This document shows positions 7,183 to 13,523 of a stretch of 13,523 nt of DNA, piece after piece. The stretch lies in contig DMJL01000219.1 in assembly GCA_003451785.1 (NCBI GenBank), positions 1-13,523 of the forward strand, written 5' to 3'. The notes beneath the pieces were generated by a model. That model did not search any database, was not told the origin of the DNA, and saw only the letters and a program-made list of their open reading frames with translations. Numbering within the stretch: the first letter of the stretch is position 1; the number at the start of each line of letters is the position of its first letter. The position numbers and the translations under genes are program-made. This DNA is from Bacteroidales bacterium (GTDB lineage Bacteria; Bacteroidota; Bacteroidia; Bacteroidales; UBA7960).

Positions 7183-7190
7183 AAGGAGGT
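7183..7190 (+). promoter_or_regulatory. Perfect Shine-Dalgarno sequence before the lipoprotein gene
   Basis: AAGGAGGT lies four bases before the ATG at 7195 and is fully complementary to the usual 3' end of 16S rRNA. It fixes the start codon. None of the other start codons in the window has even a partial GGAGG, which fits the rarity of Shine-Dalgarno use in Bacteroidota and makes this site stand out. Confidence 0.8.
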
Positions 7191-7194
7191 CGCC

Positions 7195-8880
7195 ATGAAA
7201 ACCCTACTTTTACTTTCAGCAGCCGTAGCAATGCTGTTGGGGAGTTGCACCACAACCAGATTTGCATCAAGCGAGGCAGATGGAATTTATTATATACCCC
7301 GACAGGCTCCCATAAGGCAAGCACAGCAAGATATACCAAGGGGGCAGGGCATGGCACAAGACAACCATCGAATGCCTGCCAATGCTGTTTCCCAGCAACA
7401 ACATCAAGAGTACACGGAGTACTACGATGAGCAGTATTACACCGAAAACAATCAAACTTATTATGAAGATTCGGGCAACCTTAGATCTACGCGCCACTTT
7501 TACAAAGATGAGCTTATGCACGATTTTTCTTTTGCATCGCGCATTAGAAGGTTTCATCGCCCACTATTTAGCTGGTCGTATTTCGACCCATGGTTTACCA
7601 ATATGTTTTGGTACACACATAACCCCCATTATTTTGGAGTGAGCATCTATCATGGATTTGGCTCTTTGGCATTCCATTTTCCTGCATTTATGCACTTTCA
7701 GCCTGGATTTTATTGGTACTCTTGGGCTTCCCCATTTCATTGGTATTCGCCATGGCATTTTTCTCAAAACCATTGGGGTTGGTGGTCGTGGAACACACAT
7801 TGGAACAGACAAATGTGGTGGGGTCGTTCGGGATTTTGGGGTGGTTGGAACCAAGGATATTGGGCTGGCTTCCACGCTGGGTTTCACCGCGGATGGTGGA
7901 GCAACCCTGCAAATTTCCAATACATTTACAACAGCAGAGACAGAAGCAATTACCTATACGGACATAGGGGAGCTACAGGCACTGTAATTGGGTCAGGTAG
8001 AGGCATTAGCGAGGGTCGTGTACCTTCTTTTGCGGAGCGTTTTGAGGGGCGCAACAGAGAAAACCCACCTGTCACACCTGGAACACAAACCACTCCAGGC
8101 AGCGGAGTATCTGAGCGCGGTCGTAATATGCAGCCCGGCGGCATACAAGGTGGCACTACCACACCCGGCAGAGCTGGGGGCTCCACCGTTGGTGTTTCTG
8201 AGCGCGGACGAACTACCCAACCAGGCGGAGGTCAAGTTGGACAACCAGCAACAGGCAGACCCGGTGGTGATGCAGAAAACCCAAGGGCAACGGGCGGTAC
8301 TGCAGCACCACGCGAAAGAGAGTCAGGGCGCGTACAAGGACAGCCACGGGAACAGTTTGATGGGAATAGACCTATTGAAAGGGATCCACAAGGCGGCAGA
8401 CAAGTTAGGGAGAATCCATCACCAAGCATCCAAAGACAACCCACTGAACGGGCGCCACAATCGCCTCCCCGTGAGATGCAACCCGACAGACCCCAAAGAC
8501 AACCTGAGAACAACCAACCCACTTTGCGCCAGCCTGAGCAGCAGCGCCCGCGATCATACACGCCTCCAAGCTATCAGCAACCAAGAAGCACAAGGGAATA
8601 CAGAAGTCCTCAAATGACAAGACCTGTTGAGCAACGGAGAACCGAAACTGAAAGCAGGCCAAGACAACAACAATCTGAGCCAAGGCATCAGCAGCACAAT
8701 ACACAGAGGCAGCAAGAGAGAAGCCAACCATCTTTCAGCCAGCCTCCACGCCAGCAAGAAGCCCCGCGCAGTTCGCCTCCTCCTAGAATGGAATCCCCGC
8801 AACCATCCGGCGGAAGTTCGAGTCCTCAGCAGGCAAGTCCATCCGGTGGTTCTGGTAGAAGCGGCTCCGAAAGACTCTAA
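7195..8880 (+). CDS. Trp/His-rich lipoprotein with long disordered Pro/Gln/Arg-rich tail, function unknown
   Basis: Encodes 561 residues in three parts. First, a lipoprotein signal peptide (MKTLLLLSAAVAMLLGSC, lipobox LGSC, lipidated Cys18). Second, after a Tyr/Gln-rich linker, an aromatic core (about 120-245) with 19 Trp between residues 127 and 235 and 11 His between 142 and 231, in patterns such as FHWYSPWHFSQNHWGWWSW. Third, from about 265 to the end, a low-complexity tail rich in Pro, Gln, Arg, Gly and Ser, almost free of hydrophobic residues and presumably unstructured. The tail holds two copies of a 29-residue unit with GVSERGRxxQPGG and two RxPQxxP-like tracts. The protein is probably outer-membrane anchored; the aromatic core could bind a surface, glycan or metal, but no known motif supports any of these. 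The tail region is more G/C-rich than its neighbours. The start is fixed by a perfect Shine-Dalgarno and the signal peptide. Not recognised as a named family. Confidence 0.85.
   Translation: MKTLLLLSAAVAMLLGSCTTTRFASSEADGIYYIPRQAPIRQAQQDIPRGQGMAQDNHRMPANAVSQQQHQEYTEYYDEQYYTENNQTYYEDSGNLRSTRHFYKDELMHDFSFASRIRRFHRPLFSWSYFDPWFTNMFWYTHNPHYFGVSIYHGFGSLAFHFPAFMHFQPGFYWYSWASPFHWYSPWHFSQNHWGWWSWNTHWNRQMWWGRSGFWGGWNQGYWAGFHAGFHRGWWSNPANFQYIYNSRDRSNYLYGHRGATGTVIGSGRGISEGRVPSFAERFEGRNRENPPVTPGTQTTPGSGVSERGRNMQPGGIQGGTTTPGRAGGSTVGVSERGRTTQPGGGQVGQPATGRPGGDAENPRATGGTAAPRERESGRVQGQPREQFDGNRPIERDPQGGRQVRENPSPSIQRQPTERAPQSPPREMQPDRPQRQPENNQPTLRQPEQQRPRSYTPPSYQQPRSTREYRSPQMTRPVEQRRTETESRPRQQQSEPRHQQHNTQRQQERSQPSFSQPPRQQEAPRSSPPPRMESPQPSGGSSSPQQASPSGGSGRSGSERL
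8101..8268 (+). repeat. Two diverged tandem coding repeats (87-base period) in the lipoprotein tail
   Basis: Residues 303-329 and 332-358 repeat with a 29-residue period. Both read GVSERGR, two variable residues, then QPGG, followed by a Gly/Thr/Pro stretch ending GRxGG. The DNA copies differ at many third positions, so this is an old in-frame duplication rather than a recent one. Confidence 0.75.
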
Positions 8881-9088
8881 AATTTGAGTGCATTGTTTAG
8901 TACTTCTGGCTCATAATGCTGCATCCGGCCAATGAAGACATAACAGAGAATCTTTGAAATGAATTTCATCTGGCATTAAGAAATCGATTTTAACATTAAT
9001 ACCAAATCAAAGGTTTACTGGTTAGAGTGAAACTTGGTCATTCGATTATTCATTTTGTAACAATTTTTTACACTAATAACTATCTCTG

Positions 9089-10528
9089 ATGAAACGCATT
9101 TGGCTGGCATTGATTATAGGATTATTCACCATCCCACTGTTTGGGCAAGGCGAAACCGATGCTTTTCGGTATTCTCAAGTTATACCGGGAGGCACAGCAA
9201 GGTTTACCAGCATGGGTGGCGCCTTTGGGGCTTTGGGCGGTGACTTCTCGAGCCTTAGTATAAATCCGGCAGGAATTGCTGTTTTCAGAAGAGCCGAACT
9301 TACCATTTCGCCTACTTTAGATATAAGCAATGTTGCTTCTACCTTCTATGGCACGACTAACGAAGACATGGAATACAACCTGAATTTCAACAACCTTGGG
9401 TTGGTAATGACTTTTAATACCGGGAATCGGTTGGATGTTCCAGCGATGAGATTTATAAATTTTGGATTTGGCATAAACAGACATAATAATTTCAACCACA
9501 GATGGATAGCCGAAGGCTTCAACCACGAAAGCTCATTGATGGCTTCTTTTCTTGAGCAAGCTATCAATGAAGGCAGTGTTGACAATTTGAATGCATTCTC
9601 TACTCGACTGGCTTGGGATTCCTTCCTTTTAGACAGAATACAAGGCCAGTTTGTTGTAGATATGCCCAATGGCAATGTACAGCAAAGCAGAACAAATCAT
9701 ACTTCAGGATCTATTAGAGAATTTGTGGCAACTGCTGGTGTAAATTACCACGACCGTCTTTTTATGGGTATTACTGTGGGGCTACCCAGCATTAATTTCT
9801 CTGAGAATTTTCGATTTACGGAGTCTGACATTAGAAACCAAAGTGTATATTTCAACTCCCTTGAGTACAAATACGATTTGAACACAACTGGTACGGGATT
9901 CAACTTGAAGCTTGGTGCAATTTATAGGGTAAGCCACTTATTGCGATTGGGGGCGGCAATACATACTCCAACCTTTTACAATCTTACTGACGAGTTTTCT
10001 GCCGAAATGCGGTCGGATCTTAATTTAGCTACTTATACCAACAACGCACAATCTCCCTTAGGCTCTTTCACATACCAATTGCAAACACCATTTAGAGCAA
10101 TAGGTAGTATTGCATTGGTTTTTGGGCAAGTAGGTCTAATCAGTTTGGATTATGAGCATATTGATTTTTCTACCATGCGCCTTAGGAGTGATGATTTTAA
10201 TTTTTTATCAGAAAACCAGTCCATTAGAAGAAATTTCACCGATCAGCAAATCGTGCGAATTGGGGGCGAGTATCGCTTCGATCCTGTAACTTTTAGAGGG
10301 GGCATTATGCACTACACCAACCCGTTTAATGAAGGTGTGAACGATGGCTCGAGAACGGTATTATCCATGGGATTTGGCTTTAGCACTCAAAGTTTCTTTT
10401 TCGATGTAGGGTTTGCATCCACCCTATTTTCTGAAGATTTCTTCCCTTACAACCCTCAGATAGTGCAGCCCATTTCAAATGACTACGATATTAGCAGACT
10501 AAAAGTTACTATTGGCTTGCGCTTATAA
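9089..10528 (+). CDS. Outer-membrane beta-barrel transport protein, OMPP1/FadL/TodX family
   Basis: Encodes 479 residues that fit the FadL-type family, which carries hydrophobic molecules such as fatty acids or aromatic compounds across the outer membrane. The start is a Sec signal peptide, MKRIWLALIIGLFTIPLFGQ, probably cut after FGQ. Next comes the family's N-terminal hatch pattern: DAFRYSQVIPGGTARFTSMG, then GGAFGALGGDFSSLSINPAG, with the conserved NPAG at about residues 58-61. The remainder is alternating amphipathic strands (for example GFNLKLGAIYRVSHLLRLG and AIGSIALVFGQVGLISLDYE), ending in the strand LKVTIGLRL. The substrate cannot be told. PorV of the type IX secretion system belongs to the same superfamily and is an alternative, but no other type IX gene is nearby. 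It lies 208 bases after the lipoprotein gene without a clear promoter (best candidate TCATTTTG at 9050-9057 has one mismatch), so co-transcription is possible. A strong terminator follows. Confidence 0.85.
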   Translation: MKRIWLALIIGLFTIPLFGQGETDAFRYSQVIPGGTARFTSMGGAFGALGGDFSSLSINPAGIAVFRRAELTISPTLDISNVASTFYGTTNEDMEYNLNFNNLGLVMTFNTGNRLDVPAMRFINFGFGINRHNNFNHRWIAEGFNHESSLMASFLEQAINEGSVDNLNAFSTRLAWDSFLLDRIQGQFVVDMPNGNVQQSRTNHTSGSIREFVATAGVNYHDRLFMGITVGLPSINFSENFRFTESDIRNQSVYFNSLEYKYDLNTTGTGFNLKLGAIYRVSHLLRLGAAIHTPTFYNLTDEFSAEMRSDLNLATYTNNAQSPLGSFTYQLQTPFRAIGSIALVFGQVGLISLDYEHIDFSTMRLRSDDFNFLSENQSIRRNFTDQQIVRIGGEYRFDPVTFRGGIMHYTNPFNEGVNDGSRTVLSMGFGFSTQSFFFDVGFASTLFSEDFFPYNPQIVQPISNDYDISRLKVTIGLRL

Positions 10529-10574
10529 AATTCTTTTGCCGAAAAACACCTTCGCCAAGAAGCGCACAAAGCAC

Positions 10575-10606
10575 AAAAAAAAAGGGGCAAATTGCCCCTT
10601 TTTTTT
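10575..10606. terminator. Bidirectional intrinsic terminator
   Basis: A9 (10575-10583), then GGGGC, loop AAATT, GCCCC, then T8 (10599-10606). With A-T pairing the stem extends on both sides. Both strands have a G/C hairpin followed by a T-run, so it can stop the FadL-type gene from the left and the zinc-ribbon gene from the right. The T-run supplies two bases of the zinc-ribbon gene's TAA stop, so the terminator abuts and overlaps that gene's end. Confidence 0.92.
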
Positions 10607-11450
10607 ATGCTCCTGTATTTAAAAGTTCTTTATCCACAAGCAATCTTCCGCAATATTCGCAAACAATGAGTTTTTTGCTTTGGCGAATATCCAATTGCCT
10701 TTGAGGCGGAATTTTATTGTAGCACCCACCGCAAGCATCTCTTTCAATGGGTACAACCGCAAGACCGTTATGCGCATTGTTGCGAATGCGCTCATAAGCT
10801 TTTAGCAAGCGCGACTCTATCTTTTTCTTTTGCTCTTCAGACTGTGCGAGTAGCAACTCCTCCTCTTTCTGGGTTTCGGCAATAATATCCACCAGCTCAT
10901 CATTCTTGGCTGTAAGATCTCTTTTGCGCTCATTAAGCTCGCTTTCAATGTCTTTAATAGTTTCATTCTTCATCTCGATGGAAGCGGTAAATTCTTTTAT
11001 CCGCTTTTCGGAGAGTTGAATATCCAGTCCTTGAGTGTCAATCTCTTTGGAAAGGGAGTCGTACTCGCGATTATTCCTTACATTCATAAGCTGACCTTCA
11101 TACTTCTTAATTTGGTCTTGCGATTGCTTAATGAAGATTTTCTTTCCGGTGATTTCGGTTTCCAACTCAGAAACTTCTTTTCGGTATTTATCTATCCTGG
11201 TTTCTAAACCAGCTATCTCATCTTCAAGATCCTGAACTTCTAATGGCAACTCTCCTCTCACACTACGAATTTTATCAATTTGCGTATCTATGCTTTGGAG
11301 CGTAAACAATGCTATGAGTTTTTTTCTCACAGATAATTCTAAACTCTCCTCGCTACTTAGCTCGGTTTCGGGAGTTAGGATGTTTTCCTGCACCGCAGTT
11401 GGGAACTTGTTTACAGATTGCTTTTCTTCTGATTTTGCTGCTTTGGCCAT
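10605..11450 (-). CDS. Coiled-coil protein with C-terminal C4 zinc ribbon
   Basis: Encodes 281 residues: a charged N-terminal stretch (1-40), a long antiparallel coiled coil (about 45-225) and a C-terminal zinc ribbon with Cys240, Cys243, Cys264 and Cys267 (CGGC and CEYC). At mid-length, at the expected turn, it has MNVRNNREYDSLSKEI (122-137), the signature of the DUF164/zf-RING_7 family, whose Chlamydia member is CdsZ. Members are thought to bind nucleic acid or act as protein adaptors; the function in Bacteroidota is not settled. It starts 34 bases after the nif3-family gene and has no promoter of its own, so the two form an operon. This pairing recurs in Bacteroidota genomes as I recall it. 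The last codons overlap the bidirectional terminator. The start MAKAAKSEEKQ at 11450 is the only suitable one. Confidence 0.9.
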   Translation of the reverse strand: MAKAAKSEEKQSVNKFPTAVQENILTPETELSSEESLELSVRKKLIALFTLQSIDTQIDKIRSVRGELPLEVQDLEDEIAGLETRIDKYRKEVSELETEITGKKIFIKQSQDQIKKYEGQLMNVRNNREYDSLSKEIDTQGLDIQLSEKRIKEFTASIEMKNETIKDIESELNERKRDLTAKNDELVDIIAETQKEEELLLAQSEEQKKKIESRLLKAYERIRNNAHNGLAVVPIERDACGGCYNKIPPQRQLDIRQSKKLIVCEYCGRLLVDKELLNTGA

Positions 11451-11484
11451 GGAATATTAAGGGCTTTGGTTTCTAACAGGGGGA

Positions 11485-12579
11485 TTAAAAGTAACAAACC
11501 GGGTTTGTATTCACACCAGATTTTAGGAGGGCAAAGTTACTAAATTTTTTATTAACAATATTGTACAAATAATCCACTGCAAACTGTTCGGTTTCAAAAT
11601 GTCCTGCATCTACCAACAGAATCTTTTTACTTGCTTCGAAAAATTGATGATATTTAATTTCTGCCGTAACAAAAGCATGGGCATTTAGTGCCATAGCCTC
11701 GGGCAGCAAAAAGCTACCAGAACCGCCACAGATAGCAACCTTTTTGATGTTTTTGTTGCAAAAGGCACTATGCCGCAAGTAGGGAATTTGCAATGAGTTT
11801 TTTATTAATTCCAAAAAATCATGCTCTGGCATAGGGATTTCCAATTCCCCAATCATTCCAAAACCAGCCTCGGGGTATTTGTTTTCGAGCATATAAATAT
11901 CGTAGGCCACTTCTTCGTAGGGATGGCTCTCTATCATAGCTTTAACAACATTTCCGAGAAGCCACGCTGGCACTATGGATTCTATTTTCACCTCCGACTC
12001 AAAGTGCAACTCGTGCTTTGTCCCCACAAATGGCGATGCCTGCATTCCGGCTTTAAATGTACCGGTACCTTCGGTGTTGAAACTACAACTATCATAATCC
12101 CCAATTTTGCCTGCACCGGCATCGAACATAGCCCTTCGAACAGCATCAACATGGGATGTCGGACAGAATGTAACCAACTTGCGCAGGGAGCCTTTTTGCG
12201 GGTCGAGTATCCTCATGTTTTGAATCCCAAGTTTTTGCCCCAAGGCAAGATTCACACCTTGATATACTTTGTCGAAATTGGTGTGAAGAGAAACAATTGC
12301 TATCCCGCACTGAATAGCTTCGCGCACAATAATTTCTGTGTCGCTTTGGTCAGAAATTCTTTTTAATCCTTTGAAAATAAGTGGATGGTGGCTGATAATA
12401 AGATCGCAACCTTTGGTGCGGGCTTCTGAGATTACTTGTGAAGTAATATCCAAACAAATCAGCCCCTTGCTTACTTCCTGATTTGGCAAACCTATTTGCA
12501 AACCACAATTATCATAGTCTTCTTGAAGCATTTCTGGAGCAATCTGCTCAAAAAAATTTAGCAAGTCCTTAAGCAACAT
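11485..12579 (-). CDS. Nif3-like dinuclear metal-centre protein (YbgI/YqfO family)
   Basis: A family of ring-forming hexameric proteins with a two-metal site, often annotated as GTP cyclohydrolase 1 type 2-like; the true substrate is unclear. From ATG 12579 it has 364 residues (MLLKDLLNFFEQIAPEMLQE), matching the long form. Metal ligands are visible as His64 and His65 in ISHHPLIF, His99 and Asp103 in HTNFD, and His327 and Glu331 in GHFETE. Between the two halves lies an inserted CutA/PII-like domain (about 130-235) that includes FCPTSHVDAVRRAMFDAGAG and ESHPYEEVAYDIY, as in YqfO. The frame stays open for 26 more codons to 12657, but this extension has no homology to the family and contains the -7 promoter element (12604-12611), so the inner start is preferred. 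It leads the operon with the zinc-ribbon gene and is divergent from lpxK. Confidence 0.93.
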   Translation of the reverse strand: MLLKDLLNFFEQIAPEMLQEDYDNCGLQIGLPNQEVSKGLICLDITSQVISEARTKGCDLIISHHPLIFKGLKRISDQSDTEIIVREAIQCGIAIVSLHTNFDKVYQGVNLALGQKLGIQNMRILDPQKGSLRKLVTFCPTSHVDAVRRAMFDAGAGKIGDYDSCSFNTEGTGTFKAGMQASPFVGTKHELHFESEVKIESIVPAWLLGNVVKAMIESHPYEEVAYDIYMLENKYPEAGFGMIGELEIPMPEHDFLELIKNSLQIPYLRHSAFCNKNIKKVAICGGSGSFLLPEAMALNAHAFVTAEIKYHQFFEASKKILLVDAGHFETEQFAVDYLYNIVNKKFSNFALLKSGVNTNPVCYF

Positions 12580-12603
12580 CTGAGTAAAGTTTAATGTATA
12601 AAA

Positions 12604-12611
12604 CAAAGATA
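12604..12611 (-). promoter_or_regulatory. Candidate -7 promoter element for the nif3-family operon (TATCTTTG)
   Basis: Minus-strand match to TAnnTTTG, 25 bases before the ATG at 12579, giving a leader of about 18 bases. The nearest upstream TTG (12640-12638) is 26 bases away, longer than usual. Its position argues for the start at 12579 rather than 12657. Confidence 0.5.
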
Positions 12612-12719
12612 GCGATATTGCATTCCTTGATGTGACACAAAGCCTTTTCTTAAACAAAAATACCTGGTTATATTAACGCAATATCAATTAGTGAGTATTC
12701 AGCTACCGAGATTGTATTT

Positions 12720-12753
12720 TTTGTAATTATTTCAATAAGTGTAAGTATATTTG
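12720..12753 (+). promoter_or_regulatory. Promoter candidate for lpxK
   Basis: TTTG at 12720-12723 and TATATTTG at 12746-12753 match the -33 and -7 elements with a 22-base gap, at the long end of the usual range. Transcription would begin near 12760, leaving a leader of only about 11 bases before the ATG at 12771, with no Shine-Dalgarno. Confidence 0.5.
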
Positions 12754-12770
12754 CTTTTTCACAAAAATCT

Positions 12771-13523
12771 ATGTCCGGATTGCGCTGGTTTCTTTTGCCA
12801 CTTTCTTGGGTGTATGGAATTCTCACATGGCTCAGAAACAAGCTATTCGATTGGCATATACTTCCCTCCAAAAGCTTTTCAATACCCACAATAGGCATAG
12901 GAAACATCAATTCAGGTGGAACTGGCAAAACGCCCCATGTGGAATATTTGGCAAAACTCCTTTCAGGACAATATAATATTGCAATCCTCAGCAGGGGTTA
13001 TGGAAGAAAAACCAAGGGTTTTTTGCAGGTGCTGCCAACACACACAGCACTCGAGGTTGGAGACGAGCCTCTAATGTACTGCACTAAGCTACCTCAAGTA
13101 ATAGTGGCTGTGCATGAACGAAGAGCAAAGGGTGTTGAAGAAATAAAACAACGATTCCCTGATGTTAACCTAATTCTGTTGGATGATGTTTTCCAGCATA
13201 GATTTGTAAAACCCACCATAAACATTTTACTTACAGAATATTACAACCCGTATTTCAGAGACAGTATGCTGCCATTCGGTAGGTTGCGAGAGTATAAAAG
13301 CGGTGCCAAAAGAGCGGATATACTCATAGTAACTAAAACCCCTGCAATCTTTCCTATACTAGCTCGCAAACATTTCTTAAGGCAAGTATGCAAATATGAA
13401 TTTGAGAAAGTGTTTTTCTCCAAAGTTGATCACTGCACTTGGGTGGATATTAGGGGAGAAAAGGTTATACCAAGCGATAAATTTGGCACAATTCTACTGG
13501 TTACAGGCATAGCCAATACCTAT
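12771..13523 (+). CDS. lpxK: Tetraacyldisaccharide 4'-kinase (N-terminal 251 residues, truncated by window edge)
   Basis: Inner-membrane kinase of lipid A synthesis that phosphorylates the 4' position of the tetraacyl disaccharide 1-phosphate using ATP. The frame is open from ATG 12771 to the window edge. An N-terminal hydrophobic segment (WFLLPLSWVYGILTWL, 6-21) should be the membrane anchor. The P-loop is IGNINSGGTGKTP (43-55 region, GGTGKT at 49-54), followed by ILSRGYGRKTKG (72-83), the GDEPLM switch (97-102), and LLDDVFQHR (136-144), where most relatives have DDGFQHR or DDAFQHR. TEYYNPYFRDSMLPFGRLRE (155-174) follows. The last visible residues are LLVTGIANTY; relatives usually have Pro after IAN, but the window ends too soon to judge. 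It is divergent from the nif3-family gene, 191 bases away. It shows that the cell makes lipid A and so has a Gram-negative outer membrane. Confidence 0.95.
   Translation, partial: MSGLRWFLLPLSWVYGILTWLRNKLFDWHILPSKSFSIPTIGIGNINSGGTGKTPHVEYLAKLLSGQYNIAILSRGYGRKTKGFLQVLPTHTALEVGDEPLMYCTKLPQVIVAVHERRAKGVEEIKQRFPDVNLILLDDVFQHRFVKPTINILLTEYYNPYFRDSMLPFGRLREYKSGAKRADILIVTKTPAIFPILARKHFLRQVCKYEFEKVFFSKVDHCTWVDIRGEKVIPSDKFGTILLVTGIANTY

Noticed and set aside
7988..8617. A 209-codon plus-strand frame inside the lipoprotein gene, and several long minus-strand frames across the same region
   Set aside because: They lie in the G/C-rich, low-complexity tail, where stop codons are rare in all frames. None has a signal, motif or start context of its own.
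8874..8890. Small palindrome across the stop of the Trp-rich lipoprotein gene, considered as a terminator
   Set aside because: The stem is only four base pairs plus weak A-T pairs, and no T-run follows.
9034..9057. Possible promoter for the FadL-type gene (TTG 9034-9036, TCATTTTG 9050-9057)
   Set aside because: The -7 element has a mismatch at a conserved position and the spacing of 13 bases is too short.
11821..12366. A 181-codon frame antisense to the nif3-family gene
   Set aside because: It overlaps the metal-site and insert-domain coding region of a clearly identified gene and has no motif of its own.
12580..12657. N-terminal extension of the Nif3-family protein (26 extra codons)
   Set aside because: The extension does not fit the family, and it contains the likely -7 promoter element; the start at 12579 gives the standard N-terminus.
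12668..12928. An 86-codon minus-strand frame overlapping the start of lpxK
   Set aside because: It is antisense to the LpxK membrane anchor and P-loop coding region, which is clearly identified.
1..13523. Mobile elements, CRISPR arrays, toxin-antitoxin or defence genes, tRNA and rRNA genes
   Set aside because: Nothing in either strand showed transposase or integrase motifs, regular direct repeats with spacers, or tRNA/rRNA patterns.

Overview
The window looks like ordinary core chromosome of a member of the Bacteroidota. This rests on several signs. The genes that can be named have their closest resemblance to that phylum: a short ProRS with a degenerate zinc site, a Nif3-like protein next to a C4 zinc-ribbon coiled-coil protein, SPOR-domain and OMPP1/FadL-type envelope proteins, and a LpxK. 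Start codons are almost all preceded by A/T-rich sequence without a Shine-Dalgarno motif. Several intergenic regions carry matches to the Bacteroidota -7 promoter element TAnnTTTG. No tRNA, rRNA, insertion sequence, phage gene or CRISPR array was seen. A genus cannot be named from this sequence alone.

Layout, left to right. (1) 1-830, minus: asnS, cut off by the window edge. (2) 831-1160: noncoding. (3) 1161-2255, minus: a coiled-coil lipoprotein whose N-terminus is doubtful. (4) 2458-3597, minus: a GT4-type glycosyltransferase. (5) 3598-4002: noncoding spacer holding the best promoter in the window. (6) 4003-5082, plus: class II fructose-bisphosphate aldolase. (7) 5097-5525, minus: a small exported SPOR-domain protein, with proS upstream of it at 5599-7074, also minus. 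(8) 7195-8880, plus: a Trp/His-rich lipoprotein with a long disordered tail, then at 9089-10528 a FadL-family outer-membrane barrel. (9) A bidirectional terminator at 10575-10606 separates these from a minus-strand pair: a zinc-ribbon coiled-coil protein (10605-11450) and a Nif3-family metalloprotein (11485-12579). (10) 12771-13523, plus: lpxK, cut off by the right edge.

The genes do not form one pathway. They are housekeeping genes (two aminoacyl-tRNA synthetases, aldolase, lipid A kinase, Nif3) mixed with cell-envelope genes (two lipoproteins, SPOR protein, FadL barrel, glycosyltransferase, LpxK). The only convincing operon is nif3 followed by the zinc-ribbon gene, 34 bases apart.

No clear new multi-gene system was found. 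The items most worth a second look are: the Trp/His-rich lipoprotein at 7195, which is also the only gene here with a perfect Shine-Dalgarno sequence; the likely one-base frameshift at the start of the lipoprotein gene near 2040-2044; the loss of most zinc-binding cysteines in ProRS; and overlapping, facing promoter candidates between proS and the 7195 gene.
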